A DNA stretch of 64,000 bases, taken from assembly GCA_017482355.1 (NCBI GenBank), contig JAFUNJ010000004.1, positions 1 to 64,000 of the forward strand, given 5' to 3'. Under the pieces are notes generated by a model that did no database searches, was not told the origin of the DNA, and worked only from the letters and a program-made list of their open reading frames with translations. The DNA is from Clostridia bacterium (GTDB lineage Bacteria; Bacillota; Clostridia; Oscillospirales; CAG-272). A program made the translations under genes and the position numbers. The stretch's first letter is position 1. Every line of letters starts with the position of its first letter. Shown here one piece after another: positions 23,897 to 33,838 of this stretch.

Positions 23897-26017
23897 ATGG
23901 CGAAAAAAATATGGAATATCGGCACGCGTTCCGATTCTCCCGAAATAATAAATATCGCAAAAACGCTCGGCGTATCTCTGCCGACTGCAAATCTGCTATA
24001 CAACCGCGGATACAAGTCGCCTGCGGACGCCTCCTCCTTTATCCGTCTTGAGACCGAGCTTTTCCACGATCCGTTTTTAATGACGGACATGAAAAAGGCG
24101 GCAGAGCGAATCGTCACCGCTATGGAAAATGGCGAGAAGATAGCAATTTACGGCGACTACGATGTCGACGGTGTATCGTCGACCTGCCTGCTTTCGCTCT
24201 ACTTCCGCGATAACGGCATTGATACCGTTTTCCACATCCCGAACCGCGTCGGCGAGGGATACGGCGTAAACCGCGAGGCGATCGACAAGCTTGTAAGTGA
24301 CGGAACGAACCTGATAATCACCGTCGACACGGGCATTACCGCCGTCGACGAGGCAGAATATTGCCGTTTGCTTGGCTGTGACATGGTCATAACCGACCAC
24401 CACGAGTGCCGAGGCGACATTCCGAAAGCGGTCGCGGTAGTAAATCCACACCGCCCCGACTGTTCCTACCCATTCAAGGAGCTTGCCGGCGTCGGAGTTG
24501 CCTTTAAGCTCGTAACCGCCGTTGAGATGCTCCTGCGTCAGAGACGCGGAATGTCAACCGACGGATTTTTGACTGACATTTGCAAAAAATACGTAGATCT
24601 TGCCGCCCTTGGAACGGTGGCTGACGTTATGCCCCTCGTTGGCGAAAACCGACTTATAGTCAGTATGGGTCTATCGTATATGGAAAGATCCCCCCGCGCA
24701 GGGCTTTCGGCGCTTCTCGATGCCGTTGATGCAGGTAAAGCACCGACTAAGAAGCGCAAAATGTCAGCTTCCGTCATCGGATTTACCGTCGCTCCGAGGA
24801 TCAACGCCGCAGGCAGAATGGCGTCGGCATCACGCGCGGCAGAGCTGTTCTTGAGCCGAGACCCCAATGAAATACGCGAAATTGCCGAAGAGCTGTGCCT
24901 GACGAACACACAAAGACAAAACGAGGAAAACAAAATAGTCGATTCGCTGAAGGAGCGTATCGAAGCCGAGCTTGCTCTCGGCTCGCCCGTCATCGTTCTT
25001 GACGACGAGGGCTGGAAGCACGGCGTTATCGGTATCGTTTCCTCCCGAATAACCGAAAAATACGGCAAGCCGTCGATAATCATTTCCTTTGAGGACGGAG
25101 TCGGCAAGGGCTCGGGACGAAGCGTCAAGGGAATGAACCTCGTTGAGGCACTTCTGCACTGCTCCGACCTGCTCGAAAAATTCGGTGGTCACGAGCTTGC
25201 GGCAGGACTTACTATAAAGGAAGAAAATCTTGAGGCGTTCAAAGCTAAGCTGAACGAATATGCTAAAGAGGCGCTTGGTTCCGAAGCGTCAGCGCCGACA
25301 TTAGAGCTTGATTTTGAGCTTTCGCCGAGCGAAATGACGCTGACGCAAGCGGAGGAGCTTGACCTTATCGAGCCCTGCGGCGTCGGAAATCCTCAGCCCT
25401 CCTTCTATTGCCCGTCGCTGACGGTGCTTGAGGTGACCTCCATGGGTCAGGGCAGACACACAAAATACCTCCTTGACAGTAGCGGCAAGCGCATTTCAGC
25501 CGTGTTTTTCGGCTCGTCACCCGAGGAGCTTGGCTTCTCGCCGTCCGACAAGGTCGATATCGCCTTCAAGCTCGGAGTAAACGAATTTCGCGGTATAAAA
25601 AGCGAGCAGATATTGCTCCGCGATATCCGACATGCAGAAGAACAAAGAATCGAGCGCGAGAAGGAATATGGAGAGTATCTGAGCATCCTTGACGGCGTTA
25701 CCTCCGCAGGGGAGGAGCTTCCCGTCCGTGCCGATTTCGTCAGCACCTATCTGCATCTGAAAAGAAACACTCCCGATAAGGGAATCGAGGTGTCTCTGCG
25801 TTCGCTCCTTCATTCCCTTAAGCCGATAAACGGCGGCGAAATGAGCTATATCAAGCTCCGTCTTGTGCTTGACATACTTAACGAAAGCGGAGTCATCATC
25901 CTCGGTAAGGAAGAGGGCGAAAAGGGAAGCGAAAGTATATTTATCAGCGTTCCACATATCGAAACGAAAGTAGATCTAGAAAAATCATGCATATACAGCA
26001 GACTAACGAAACAGTAA
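23897..26017 (+). CDS. recJ: Single-stranded-DNA-specific exonuclease RecJ
   Basis: RecJ degrades single-stranded DNA 5' to 3' in recombination and repair. The 706-residue protein carries motif I IYGDYDVDGVSST near residue 85, the DHH motif in VITDHHEC near residue 165, and the DHHA1 part with GKGSGRSVKGMNL and GGHELAAG. An OB-like region and a winged C-terminal extension typical of Firmicutes forms follow. AAAGGAGG is close to the ATG. The end overlaps relA by 31 bases, a coupling that continues with dtd and hemZ. Confidence 0.95.
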   Translation: MAKKIWNIGTRSDSPEIINIAKTLGVSLPTANLLYNRGYKSPADASSFIRLETELFHDPFLMTDMKKAAERIVTAMENGEKIAIYGDYDVDGVSSTCLLSLYFRDNGIDTVFHIPNRVGEGYGVNREAIDKLVSDGTNLIITVDTGITAVDEAEYCRLLGCDMVITDHHECRGDIPKAVAVVNPHRPDCSYPFKELAGVGVAFKLVTAVEMLLRQRRGMSTDGFLTDICKKYVDLAALGTVADVMPLVGENRLIVSMGLSYMERSPRAGLSALLDAVDAGKAPTKKRKMSASVIGFTVAPRINAAGRMASASRAAELFLSRDPNEIREIAEELCLTNTQRQNEENKIVDSLKERIEAELALGSPVIVLDDEGWKHGVIGIVSSRITEKYGKPSIIISFEDGVGKGSGRSVKGMNLVEALLHCSDLLEKFGGHELAAGLTIKEENLEAFKAKLNEYAKEALGSEASAPTLELDFELSPSEMTLTQAEELDLIEPCGVGNPQPSFYCPSLTVLEVTSMGQGRHTKYLLDSSGKRISAVFFGSSPEELGFSPSDKVDIAFKLGVNEFRGIKSEQILLRDIRHAEEQRIEREKEYGEYLSILDGVTSAGEELPVRADFVSTYLHLKRNTPDKGIEVSLRSLLHSLKPINGGEMSYIKLRLVLDILNESGVIILGKEEGEKGSESIFISVPHIETKVDLEKSCIYSRLTKQ

Positions 26018-28209
26018 AAAACGACCCGACAGGCATAGGAAAGCTTCACGCCGCCATTGAAAAGTCGGGCAAGCATTACGACACCGAAAAAATAATGAAG
26101 GCGTACGAGCTGGCAAAGGAGCTTCACGAGGGACAGTACCGCTACAGCGGCGACCCATACATCAGCCATCCCGTCGCGGTCGCCGAAATAGCGGTCGGAC
26201 TCGGTCTTGATACCGATTCCATCTGCGCCGCGCTTCTTCACGATACCATAGAGGACTGCGGCGAGCTTATCGACCTCCCGATGATAAAAAAGGCGTTCGG
26301 CGAGGACGTTGCACACCTCGTTGACGGTCTTACCAAGCTCGTCCGTATTCCCTTCTCCGATAAGGAGGAGCAGCACGTTGAGGACCTTCGTAAGATGTTC
26401 TTAGCGATGGCAAAGGACGTAAGAGTTATCTTTATTAAGCTCTGTGACCGACTTCACAACATGCGTACTCTCGGCGTAAAAAAGGACGAAAAGAGACGAA
26501 GCACCGCCCTTGAAACGATGCACGTCTACGCGCCTCTCGCTCACCGACTCGGTATGCAGAGAATGAAGCACGAGCTTGAAAACCGTTCTCTCGAATACCT
26601 CGATCCGATAGGACACGAGGAGATCCGTAACGACATCGAAAAGCGTTACGGCGAAAGCCGAGATTTCATCGAGCAGATGCGTAAGCGCGTCTCCGACAAG
26701 CTGACCTCGGCAGGAATCAAGTTCACCCTCGAAGGACGCGTCAAGAGCGTTTACTCTATCTACCGCAAGATGTATCAGCAGAACAAGAGCTTTGAGGAGA
26801 TATTCGACTTCTACGCGCTCCGCGTCATCGTTGACAGCGAGGAGGAATGCTACGTCGTCCTCGGTATGATACACGAGATGTTCAACATGGTGCCGGGTCG
26901 CTTTAAAGACTATATTTCGACCCCGAAGCCGAATATGTACCGTTCTCTGCACACGACCGTTATGGGTCGTAACGCAATTCCCTTCGAGGTTCAGATAAGA
27001 ACATGGGAAATGCACCGCATCGCCGAATACGGTGTCGCCGCGCACTGGAAATATAAGAGCGGCGAGGACTCTAGAGAAGAAATCGACCGCAAGCTCTCCT
27101 GGATCGCTAAGCTCATCGAAACAGAGGACGACACGCGCGACCCCGAGGAGTTCCTTCAGGCGCTCAAAATTGATATTATGCACGACGAGGTCTTCGTCTT
27201 TACCCCCAAAGGCGATATCATTACCCTTCCGCAGGGCGCGACAGTCATAGACTTCGCATACGCTATCCACTCCGCCGTCGGTAACAAGATGGTCGGCGCG
27301 AAGATAAACGGAATGATCGTTCCTATAGACCGCGCGCCGCAAAACGGTGAGATAGTTGAGATAATAACCTCTGCCGCTTCGCGCGGACCGTCGCGTGACT
27401 GGATGAAGATCGTCCGCACCGGTGAAGCGCGAAACAAGATCCGTCAGTGGTTCAAAAAGGAACAGCGTCCCGAGAATATCAACGTAGGTAGGATCGAAGT
27501 CGAGCGCGAATTCAAGCGCATCGGCAAGACGTACACAGAGGCGCAAAAGAACGAGATTCTTCTTAACGTTGCAAAGAGGATCGGTATCCAGGACATTGAG
27601 GATCTGTATAATACCATCGGCTACGGCGGCATTACCGTTTCGAAGATCGGAACGAAAATAAGAGACGAGTTCGACCGCATAGTCAAGGATGAGACGCCTG
27701 CGGTCATCGAAGCGTCCGACGTTCAGACCGTCAAGCGCAAGAAGTCGAACGGCGGCGTTATCGTCGACGGCGTCGAGGGTCTTTCCGTCAAGTTCAGCAA
27801 GTGCTGTAATCCGCTTCCGGGTGATTCCGTCATCGGATTTATCACGAAGGGCTACGGTATTTCGATCCACAAGCAGGACTGCTCTAACGTCGTCTCGGGG
27901 CTTAACAATCCCGCATACATCGACCGCTGGGTCAATGCTCGCTGGGAAAGCGGCTCTGCACACGGCGGCGAGTTTGAGGCACAGATTCGCATAATCGCAC
28001 AGCCGGGAATCCGACTTATCGCCGACATTACGATGGCGCTTGCCGATATGAGAGTCGCGCTTCTCGGAATAACGACACACAACCGCTCCGACTGCACGAT
28101 AGTCGAGCTTACGGTCAGCTGTAAAAATCTTGACCATTTCAAATCAATTCTCTCGCGTTTGCGCTCCGTCGACAACGTCGAGGAGGTTACGAGAGGTTAC
28201 ACAACGTGA
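25987..28209 (+). CDS. relA: Bifunctional (p)ppGpp synthetase/hydrolase RelA/SpoT
   Basis: This enzyme makes and degrades the stringent-response alarmone (p)ppGpp. The 740-residue product has an HD hydrolase domain (SHPVAVAEIAVGL, ALLHDTIED, DRLHNMRTL), a synthetase domain (GRVKSVYSIYRKM, YISTPKPNMYRSLHTTV), a TGS domain starting FVFTPKGDIITLPQGAT near residue 400, and a C-terminal ACT domain after the zinc-finger-like KCCNPLPGD. The HD residues are intact, so hydrolysis should be retained. The start overlaps recJ by 31 bases, and the stop overlaps dtd by four. Confidence 0.95.
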   Translation: MHIQQTNETVKNDPTGIGKLHAAIEKSGKHYDTEKIMKAYELAKELHEGQYRYSGDPYISHPVAVAEIAVGLGLDTDSICAALLHDTIEDCGELIDLPMIKKAFGEDVAHLVDGLTKLVRIPFSDKEEQHVEDLRKMFLAMAKDVRVIFIKLCDRLHNMRTLGVKKDEKRRSTALETMHVYAPLAHRLGMQRMKHELENRSLEYLDPIGHEEIRNDIEKRYGESRDFIEQMRKRVSDKLTSAGIKFTLEGRVKSVYSIYRKMYQQNKSFEEIFDFYALRVIVDSEEECYVVLGMIHEMFNMVPGRFKDYISTPKPNMYRSLHTTVMGRNAIPFEVQIRTWEMHRIAEYGVAAHWKYKSGEDSREEIDRKLSWIAKLIETEDDTRDPEEFLQALKIDIMHDEVFVFTPKGDIITLPQGATVIDFAYAIHSAVGNKMVGAKINGMIVPIDRAPQNGEIVEIITSAASRGPSRDWMKIVRTGEARNKIRQWFKKEQRPENINVGRIEVEREFKRIGKTYTEAQKNEILLNVAKRIGIQDIEDLYNTIGYGGITVSKIGTKIRDEFDRIVKDETPAVIEASDVQTVKRKKSNGGVIVDGVEGLSVKFSKCCNPLPGDSVIGFITKGYGISIHKQDCSNVVSGLNNPAYIDRWVNARWESGSAHGGEFEAQIRIIAQPGIRLIADITMALADMRVALLGITTHNRSDCTIVELTVSCKNLDHFKSILSRLRSVDNVEEVTRGYTT

Positions 28210-28670
28210 GAGCAGTAATTCAAAGAGTAAAATATGCGTCAGTTACCGTTGATAACGAGGTCGTCGGCAAAATAAACGGCGGCTTCCTCATTCTGCTCGG
28301 CGTCGGAAAGGGTGACACCGAAGCGGAGGCAGATATTTTGGCGGCAAAGATCGCAAAAATGCGCGTTTTCTGCGACGAAAACGGCAAAATGAACCTCTCG
28401 CTTAACCAAGTCGGCGGCGAAATACTCGTAATTTCGCAGTTCACTCTCTACGCAAACTGCGTTCACGGCAACCGCCCCGATTTCTTTGCATCGGAAGGAC
28501 CCGTTCGCGCAAACGAGCTTTATGAATATTTTACCGAAAAGGTAAAAGCCCTCTCGGAATGCAAGACCGAGCACGGCATATTCGGCGCGGATATGAAGGT
28601 CGAGCTTCTTAACGACGGTCCCGTCACCATAATCCTCGACACTGACGAGCTTCGAAAGGACAAAAAATGA
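28206..28670 (+). CDS. dtd: D-aminoacyl-tRNA deacylase
   Basis: Dtd removes D-amino acids (and glycine from tRNA-Ala) wrongly attached to tRNA. The 154-residue product has the start MRAVIQRVKYASVTVD, the active-site SQFTLYA near residue 78, and the C-terminal NDGPVTIILDT, which contains the cross-subunit GPVT. Length is normal. It overlaps both neighbours by four bases. The relA-dtd order is common in Firmicutes. Confidence 0.96.
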   Translation: MRAVIQRVKYASVTVDNEVVGKINGGFLILLGVGKGDTEAEADILAAKIAKMRVFCDENGKMNLSLNQVGGEILVISQFTLYANCVHGNRPDFFASEGPVRANELYEYFTEKVKALSECKTEHGIFGADMKVELLNDGPVTIILDTDELRKDKK

Positions 28671-30103
28671 TAGTCAAGATCGACGGCGACATCAGCCGTA
28701 CCTACTGTCAAAACCTATGTCTGATATTTTTCCCCGGCGCGAAATTTCCCGATGGGGAGTGTCAGACGGGCGAAACCCCCGAGGCAAGCATCGTTATACG
28801 CGAGGAAAACGGCGTATACGAATCAAAAGTGACGCTTTTCGACGGAAAAACGACCGTTTCGGGTAACGGACAAGCGTCTGTAAGTACCCTAGCGTCCCCT
28901 GACAGAGCAAAGAAGCTTGCAGTCGGCAAGGCATTTCAGTCGGCAGGCGAGGTGCTTTTAGGACAGGCCCCGCCGTGGGGAATCCTGACGGGCGTCCGCC
29001 CTGCAAAAATTGCGGACGAGCTGATAAGCAAGGGGCTTTCACGAAAGGAAGCGGTAGACGCGCTCGAAAACGAGTACCTCCTCCGTCCCGACAAAGCAAA
29101 GCTTCTTACCGAGGTAAACAAGCGTCAGAAATACGCGCGCTCGCTCCTCGGAAATGACACCTGCTCGCTCTATATTTCGATCCCCTTCTGCCCGACGAGG
29201 TGCGCGTACTGCTCATTCGTTTCGTATTCTACGCCGCGCTACCTTTCGACCCTCCCCGATTATCTTGACAAGCTGTGCCTTGATATAGCGGAAAAATGTC
29301 GGCAGATAAACGAATCGGGTAAGTCCCTGACTACCGTATACATCGGCGGCGGAACGCCTACCGTTCTTGACGAAAAACAGCTTGACCGCCTTCTTTCCAC
29401 AGTTGTGGAAAACATAAAAGGGCACAACATCCTCGAATTTACCGTTGAAGCGGGTCGCCCCGACACCGTGACGACCGAAAAGTTTGATATTATGACCTCC
29501 TACGGCGTTGACCGCACGAGCATAAATCCGCAAATTCTCGATGACGATGTGCTCAAAGAGATCGGACGCCGTCACACCGTCGAGGATTTCTACCGTGCAT
29601 ACGAAATTGCATCAAAAAGCGGCATAAAGAGCATAAATACCGACCTTATTGCAGGGCTTCCGTCGGCAACTGAGGAAAGCTTCTGCAAAACGGTTGACAA
29701 AATAATCGAGCTTGCTCCGCAGAACGTCACCGTTCATACCTACTGTGTAAAGCGTTCGGCGACCTTCACCACCGAAGCGCTCGAGCAAGGCGACAAGCGC
29801 GGTATCTACTCGTTTTTCGGTAATATCAGCTCCGCCTGCGTCGATTATTCGCAGAAGGCGCTATCTCAGGCAGAATATTTCCCCTATTACCTCTACCGTC
29901 AGAAGAACGCGCAGGGGAACTTAGAGAACGTCGGCTTCTGCCGCGACGGCTACGAGGGGCTGTATAATATTTACATAATGGAGGAGCTTCAGGACATCTA
30001 CGCCGTCGGCGCAGGTGCCGTCAGCAAGTTCCTATCGCCAAACGGCGGCAAGATCGAAAGAATATTCGAGCCGAAATATACATACGAATATATAAATAAG
30101 TAA
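28667..30103 (+). CDS. hemZ: Coproporphyrinogen dehydrogenase HemZ (radical SAM)
   Basis: The 478-residue HemN-like protein has an N-terminal extension of about 165 residues characteristic of HemZ. The radical SAM motif CPTRCAYC follows, with cluster cysteines 175, 179 and 182. Downstream are TVYIGGGTPT, FTVEAGRPD and NTDLIAGLP, typical of the family. The enzyme class oxidises coproporphyrinogen III without oxygen or acts as a haem chaperone; in Clostridia lacking other haem genes the function is unsettled. It overlaps dtd by four bases. Confidence 0.9.
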   Translation: MIVKIDGDISRTYCQNLCLIFFPGAKFPDGECQTGETPEASIVIREENGVYESKVTLFDGKTTVSGNGQASVSTLASPDRAKKLAVGKAFQSAGEVLLGQAPPWGILTGVRPAKIADELISKGLSRKEAVDALENEYLLRPDKAKLLTEVNKRQKYARSLLGNDTCSLYISIPFCPTRCAYCSFVSYSTPRYLSTLPDYLDKLCLDIAEKCRQINESGKSLTTVYIGGGTPTVLDEKQLDRLLSTVVENIKGHNILEFTVEAGRPDTVTTEKFDIMTSYGVDRTSINPQILDDDVLKEIGRRHTVEDFYRAYEIASKSGIKSINTDLIAGLPSATEESFCKTVDKIIELAPQNVTVHTYCVKRSATFTTEALEQGDKRGIYSFFGNISSACVDYSQKALSQAEYFPYYLYRQKNAQGNLENVGFCRDGYEGLYNIYIMEELQDIYAVGAGAVSKFLSPNGGKIERIFEPKYTYEYINK

Positions 30104-30120
30104 CATAAAGGGTAAAAAAA

Positions 30121-31755
30121 GTGAGTGCAAAAGCAAGAAAGGGAGCATCCCGAATGCTCTCGGGCGTCCTCGCTCTGACGATAGCAAACCTTTTCGTCAA
30201 GACCGTCGGACTGCTTCTCAAAATACCGCTTCGCGGGATCCTCACCGACAGCGGAATGGCGTACTACAATAACGCCTACGATATATACGCCTTCCTCTAT
30301 ACCGTATCAAACGTCGGTCTGCCGACGGCGGTATCAATGATGATCTCCGAAAACCGCGCAAGCGGTAACGTAAGACAAAGCAAGAAGATAATGAAGGTCG
30401 CTATGTGGCTCTTTGTCGGCATAGGACTTCTCGGCACTTCAATTATGTTCTTCGGCGCGCCTCTATTTGAGAGCGCCTACAAGATAAATAACCTTTCCTT
30501 CAGCATCATGGCGATAGCACCAACGCTGTTCTTCATCTGTATTGCCTCGGCGCTCAAGGGATATTTCCAGGGCTATCAGAATATGGTTCCCTCGGCAATT
30601 TCGAACGTTATCGAGGCAGTCGGCAAGATGGCACTCGGAATTCTCTTCGCAAATTATGCAGTTCAGAAGGGAGAACCGACCTATATAGTAGCCGCTTACG
30701 CGGTCTTCGGTCTTACGCTCGGCGTTGCCGCCGGAATGGTTTCGCTCATTATAAGAAAGCTTCTCTTCAAACCTTCAAAATACGATACCGAATATGCCGC
30801 CCTGCTCACCGACGGCATGGAAACAAGCTCTGCCTCGAGCATAATCAAGATGCTTTTCGCTATCGCTATTCCGATAACCCTTTCAAGCTCGGTAATGACG
30901 CTTTCAAACGTCCTTGACGGCGTTATCCTTTCGCGCGGACTGCAGATGTATCATACCGAAGACGTAGCAAGAGATTTTATCGGTAACTTAAAGACCTGCG
31001 TTACCCCGATAAGTAACATAATCCTCGCGTTCGCGAACCCGATAACGTCTGTCATCGTGCCGCTTATCTCGGTCGCCGTCGCGGAGGGCAAGCCAGAAAA
31101 GGTAAAAAAGACGATAAATACCGCCTTCCGTATGGGAGTTATCGTAATTCTCCCCTGCGTTTTCGGAATTTCCGTCCTTGCAGAGCCGATAATCGCCTTC
31201 CTTTTCGGCGCGGACGCGGCAGTAAAGGCAGGACCGCTTCTTTCGGTACACGTTATTTCGGTCTTCTTCATGAGTATGATATCGACTACCGCCGCCGTTC
31301 TTCAGTCGCATAAGCTCGGAAAATATCCCGTTATCAGCGTTGCCGTCGGTGCAGTAGTTAAGGTCATTTCGACCCTGGCGCTCGTTTCCTTTGAGGACAT
31401 AAACATTATGGCGTCGCCCATCTCGGCGATCCTCTCCTGCTTCACGATCTCGGCGATGAACTTCGTCTTCATCCGCAAGAAGGTCGGCTACACGCCGAAT
31501 TTCGCGAAGCTGATCATCAAGCCGCTTATCGCCGCGCTCATCTGTGCCTGCGGCGCGATCGGATCGTTCAAGCTTTACTATATGATAACGGGCATCGCGA
31601 CCGTTTCTCTTATGCTTTCGATCATTACGGCTGTGATAGTCTACGTTCTTGCAATTCTCCTCATCCGCGGAATCACGCGCGAGGAGGTCGAAATGCTCCC
31701 CAAGGGCAAAAAGCTCGCTAAGCTGCTTTCGAAAATGAAATTGCTTGCGGAATGA
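30121..31755 (+). CDS. Polysaccharide flippase of the MATE/MVF superfamily (SpoVB-like)
   Basis: This 544-residue protein has about fourteen membrane helices. The early segment SRMLSGVLALTIANLFVKTVGLLLKIPL-like start, GMAYYNNAYDIYAFLYTVSNVGLP and ALKGYFQGYQNM are typical of SpoVB, the lipid II-type flippase used for the spore cortex. MurJ-type function in growth is the alternative. Translation starts at a GTG at 30121, with AAAGGG upstream; no ATG fits. It lies 17 bp after hemZ and closes the recJ-to-spoVB-like gene row, followed by a terminator. Confidence 0.85.
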   Translation: MSAKARKGASRMLSGVLALTIANLFVKTVGLLLKIPLRGILTDSGMAYYNNAYDIYAFLYTVSNVGLPTAVSMMISENRASGNVRQSKKIMKVAMWLFVGIGLLGTSIMFFGAPLFESAYKINNLSFSIMAIAPTLFFICIASALKGYFQGYQNMVPSAISNVIEAVGKMALGILFANYAVQKGEPTYIVAAYAVFGLTLGVAAGMVSLIIRKLLFKPSKYDTEYAALLTDGMETSSASSIIKMLFAIAIPITLSSSVMTLSNVLDGVILSRGLQMYHTEDVARDFIGNLKTCVTPISNIILAFANPITSVIVPLISVAVAEGKPEKVKKTINTAFRMGVIVILPCVFGISVLAEPIIAFLFGADAAVKAGPLLSVHVISVFFMSMISTTAAVLQSHKLGKYPVISVAVGAVVKVISTLALVSFEDINIMASPISAILSCFTISAMNFVFIRKKVGYTPNFAKLIIKPLIAALICACGAIGSFKLYYMITGIATVSLMLSIITAVIVYVLAILLIRGITREEVEMLPKGKKLAKLLSKMKLLAE

Positions 31756-31760
31756 TATTA

Positions 31761-31790
31761 AAAACAGACGGACGTTGTCCGTCTGTTTTT
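31761..31790 (+). terminator. Terminator of the recJ-relA-dtd-hemZ row
   Basis: The 13-bp stem AAAACAGACGGAC/GTCCGTCTGTTTT with a 3-nt loop is followed by T. A fragment of family C (GCCTCCCTCCGGGAGGGAGC) follows directly. Confidence 0.88.
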
Positions 31791-31856
31791 GCCTCCCTCC
31801 GGGAGGGAGCCATTGAAATTGCAACTCCGCACATTAAAAAATTTTCTCAAAAAAGG

Positions 31857-31885
31857 TTGAAATCCGTCTAAAGATATGCTATAAT
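31857..31885 (+). promoter_or_regulatory. Sigma-A promoter of the metK transcript
   Basis: TTGAAA (31857-31862) and TATAAT (31880-31885) are 17 bp apart, with an extended -10 (TGCTATAAT). The riboswitch begins right behind. Confidence 0.85.
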
Positions 31886-31893
31886 ATCACCGT

Positions 31894-32052
31894 TCTTATC
31901 AAGAGTGGCGGAGGGACCGGCCCTGTGAAGCCCGACAACCATTTAGCGTGAGCGTGATGAACGCTCGGAAAACCGCCAAAAAGGTGCCAAATCCGGGCAG
32001 ATGAGAGTTAAATTTCAAAAAAAGATGACCCTCGTTCTGCGAGGGTCTTTTT
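31894..32052 (+). promoter_or_regulatory. SAM-I riboswitch with terminator controlling metK
   Basis: The conserved S-box elements appear in order: TTATCAAGAGTGGCGGAGGG, the internal loop GGCCCTGTGAAGCCCGACAA, the P3 hairpin GAGCGTGATGAACGCTC, GGTGCCAAATCC and CAGATGAGAG. The aptamer ends near 32010. An expression platform follows as the intrinsic terminator GACCCTCG/CGAGGGTC plus TTTTT (32027-32052). SAM binding should favour the terminator and shut off metK and the DHFR gene. Control of SAM synthetase by its own product is a known use of this class. Confidence 0.95.
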
Positions 32053-32101
32053 GTCCCCTCGGAACGAAAACAAGAGAGAATTTAAGAAGAAGGAAGAAAA
32101 A

Positions 32102-33274
32102 ATGAGAAAGCTATTTACATCAGAATCAGTAACCGAAGGACATCCCGACAAAATCTGCGACAAAATTTCCGATTCCGTACTCGACGCGATACTCGCTGTC
32201 GACCCGATGGCGCGCGTTGCCTGCGAAACTACCGTAACGACAGGCGTTATCTCCATTATGGGTGAGATCACGACCACCGCAGTAATTGATTTTCAGACTA
32301 TTGCACGCGAGGCAGTAAGAGCGATCGGCTACGACCGCGGTAAGTACGGCTTCGACTGCGACACCTGTGCCGTTATCAATATGGTACACGGTCAGTCCCC
32401 CGACATCGCCCTCGGAGTTGACCTTTCCTACGAGGCAAAGGAGGGCAACGGCGACGGTCTTGACACAGGTGCAGGCGACCAGGGTATGATGTTCGGCTAC
32501 GCTTGCGACGAAACCCCCGAGCTTATGCCGCTCCCGATCTCGCTTTCACACGCGCTCGCGAAGAAGCTCACTGAGGCAAGAAAAAACGGCACGCTCACGT
32601 ATCTGCGTCCCGACGGTAAGACTCAGGTCACCGTTGAATACGACGGCGACAAGCCCGTCCGTATCGACACAGTCGTCGTCTCATCTCAGCACGACGGCGA
32701 AATTACCCTCGAGCAGATCAGAGAGGACGTAAAGAAGCACGTTATCTACGCGACCGTCCCCTCCTCGCTTATCGACGAAAACACCAAGATATACGTTAAC
32801 CCTACGGGTCGTTTCGTTGTCGGCGGTCCTCACGGCGACTCGGGTCTGACCGGCAGAAAGATAATCGTAGATACCTACGGCGGATATTCCCGTCACGGCG
32901 GCGGCGCGTTCTCGGGTAAGGATCCGACGAAGGTTGACCGCACGGGTGCTTACGCCTGCCGTTACCTTGCAAAAAACATCGTAAAAGCAGGACTTGCAAG
33001 CAAGTGTGAGGTACAGCTTGCTTACGCTATCGGCGTTGCGAAGCCCGTTTCCGTTATGGTCGACACCTTCGGCACAGGTAAAGTTGCCGAGGATATCATC
33101 TGCGAGAAGGTTTGTCAGCTCGTTGACCTCCGCCCTGCCGCACTCATCAAGCGCTTTGATCTGCGCAAGCCGATCTACGCGCCCCTTGCCGCTTACGGTC
33201 ACCTCGGACGCGAGGAGCTGAACGTCGGCTGGGAAAAGACCGATATTGCTTCCGAGCTTGCGAAGCTTCTTTGA
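32102..33274 (+). CDS. metK: S-adenosylmethionine synthetase
   Basis: MetK makes SAM from methionine and ATP. The 390-residue protein shows [20 protein letters not shown] at the start, the [12 protein letters not shown] motif near residue 120, and the P-loop-like [14 protein letters not shown] near residue 265. The start at 32102 follows GAAGGAAG; an in-frame ATG at 32051 lies in the riboswitch terminator and is unlikely. The next gene, a DHFR, starts two bases after the stop, so the two share the riboswitch-controlled transcript. Confidence 0.97.
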   Translation: MRKLFTSESVTEGHPDKICDKISDSVLDAILAVDPMARVACETTVTTGVISIMGEITTTAVIDFQTIAREAVRAIGYDRGKYGFDCDTCAVINMVHGQSPDIALGVDLSYEAKEGNGDGLDTGAGDQGMMFGYACDETPELMPLPISLSHALAKKLTEARKNGTLTYLRPDGKTQVTVEYDGDKPVRIDTVVVSSQHDGEITLEQIREDVKKHVIYATVPSSLIDENTKIYVNPTGRFVVGGPHGDSGLTGRKIIVDTYGGYSRHGGGAFSGKDPTKVDRTGAYACRYLAKNIVKAGLASKCEVQLAYAIGVAKPVSVMVDTFGTGKVAEDIICEKVCQLVDLRPAALIKRFDLRKPIYAPLAAYGHLGREELNVGWEKTDIASELAKLL

Positions 33275-33275
33275 T

Positions 33276-33776
33276 ATGAGTATTGAGGCAATAGTCGCGG
33301 TAGATCGTGCGTGGGGAATAGGCAACAAGGGCGAGCTTCTCTGTCGAGTAAGAGATGATCTGCGTAATTTCCGTTCGATAACGAGCGGAAAGACCGTCAT
33401 TCTCGGCTCGAAAACGCTTGCCACATTCCCGAACGGTCAGCCGCTTAAGAACCGCAGAAACATAATTCTTTCGCGCCGCGAGGACTACAAGGTCGAAAAT
33501 GCCGAGGTCGCGCACAGCGCCGAGGAAGCTCTTTCGATGATAAAAGAGGGCGAAAACGCCGTCGTTATCGGCGGTGACAGCATTTATAAGCTGTTTCTTC
33601 CCTACTGTGAAAGAATTTACGTGACGAAATTTGATATAACTCTCCCCGCCGATGCGTTTTTCCCGAATCTCGATGAGCTCGGCTGGAAGATCGAGAGCGA
33701 AAGCGAAGAATTCTTATCAGCTCCCGACGATTCCCCAAGCGGAATGAAGTGGAAGATAGTTACTTACGTTAAATGA
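33276..33776 (+). CDS. folA: Dihydrofolate reductase
   Basis: DHFR reduces dihydrofolate to tetrahydrofolate. The 166-residue protein begins IEAIVAVDRAWGIGNKGELL, with the acidic catalytic residue in RDDLRNFR, the cofactor-binding TVILGSKTLATFP, RRNIILSR, and VIGGDSIYKLFLP. The usual Pro-Trp after the first loop is replaced by Cys-Arg, a variation within the range of clostridial DHFRs. It follows metK by one base, so it should be under SAM-riboswitch control, linking folate reduction to methyl-group supply. Confidence 0.9.
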   Translation: MSIEAIVAVDRAWGIGNKGELLCRVRDDLRNFRSITSGKTVILGSKTLATFPNGQPLKNRRNIILSRREDYKVENAEVAHSAEEALSMIKEGENAVVIGGDSIYKLFLPYCERIYVTKFDITLPADAFFPNLDELGWKIESESEEFLSAPDDSPSGMKWKIVTYVK

Positions 33777-33778
33777 TG

Positions 33779-33806
33779 AAAACCGCCGAAATCGGCGGTT
33801 TTTTGT
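33779..33806 (+). terminator. Terminator of metK-folA
   Basis: The stem AACCGCCGA/TCGGCGGTT is followed by TTTTGTTTTC. Confidence 0.9.
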
Positions 33807-33838
33807 TTTCTCTAAGGTTTAAACGCTTCGGGGTTTAT

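Noticed and set aside
26401..28137. A 578-codon open frame on the minus strand across relA
   Set aside because: It is the antisense shadow of relA; the + strand frame has all RelA domains, and the minus frame has no ribosome site, promoter or recognisable motif.
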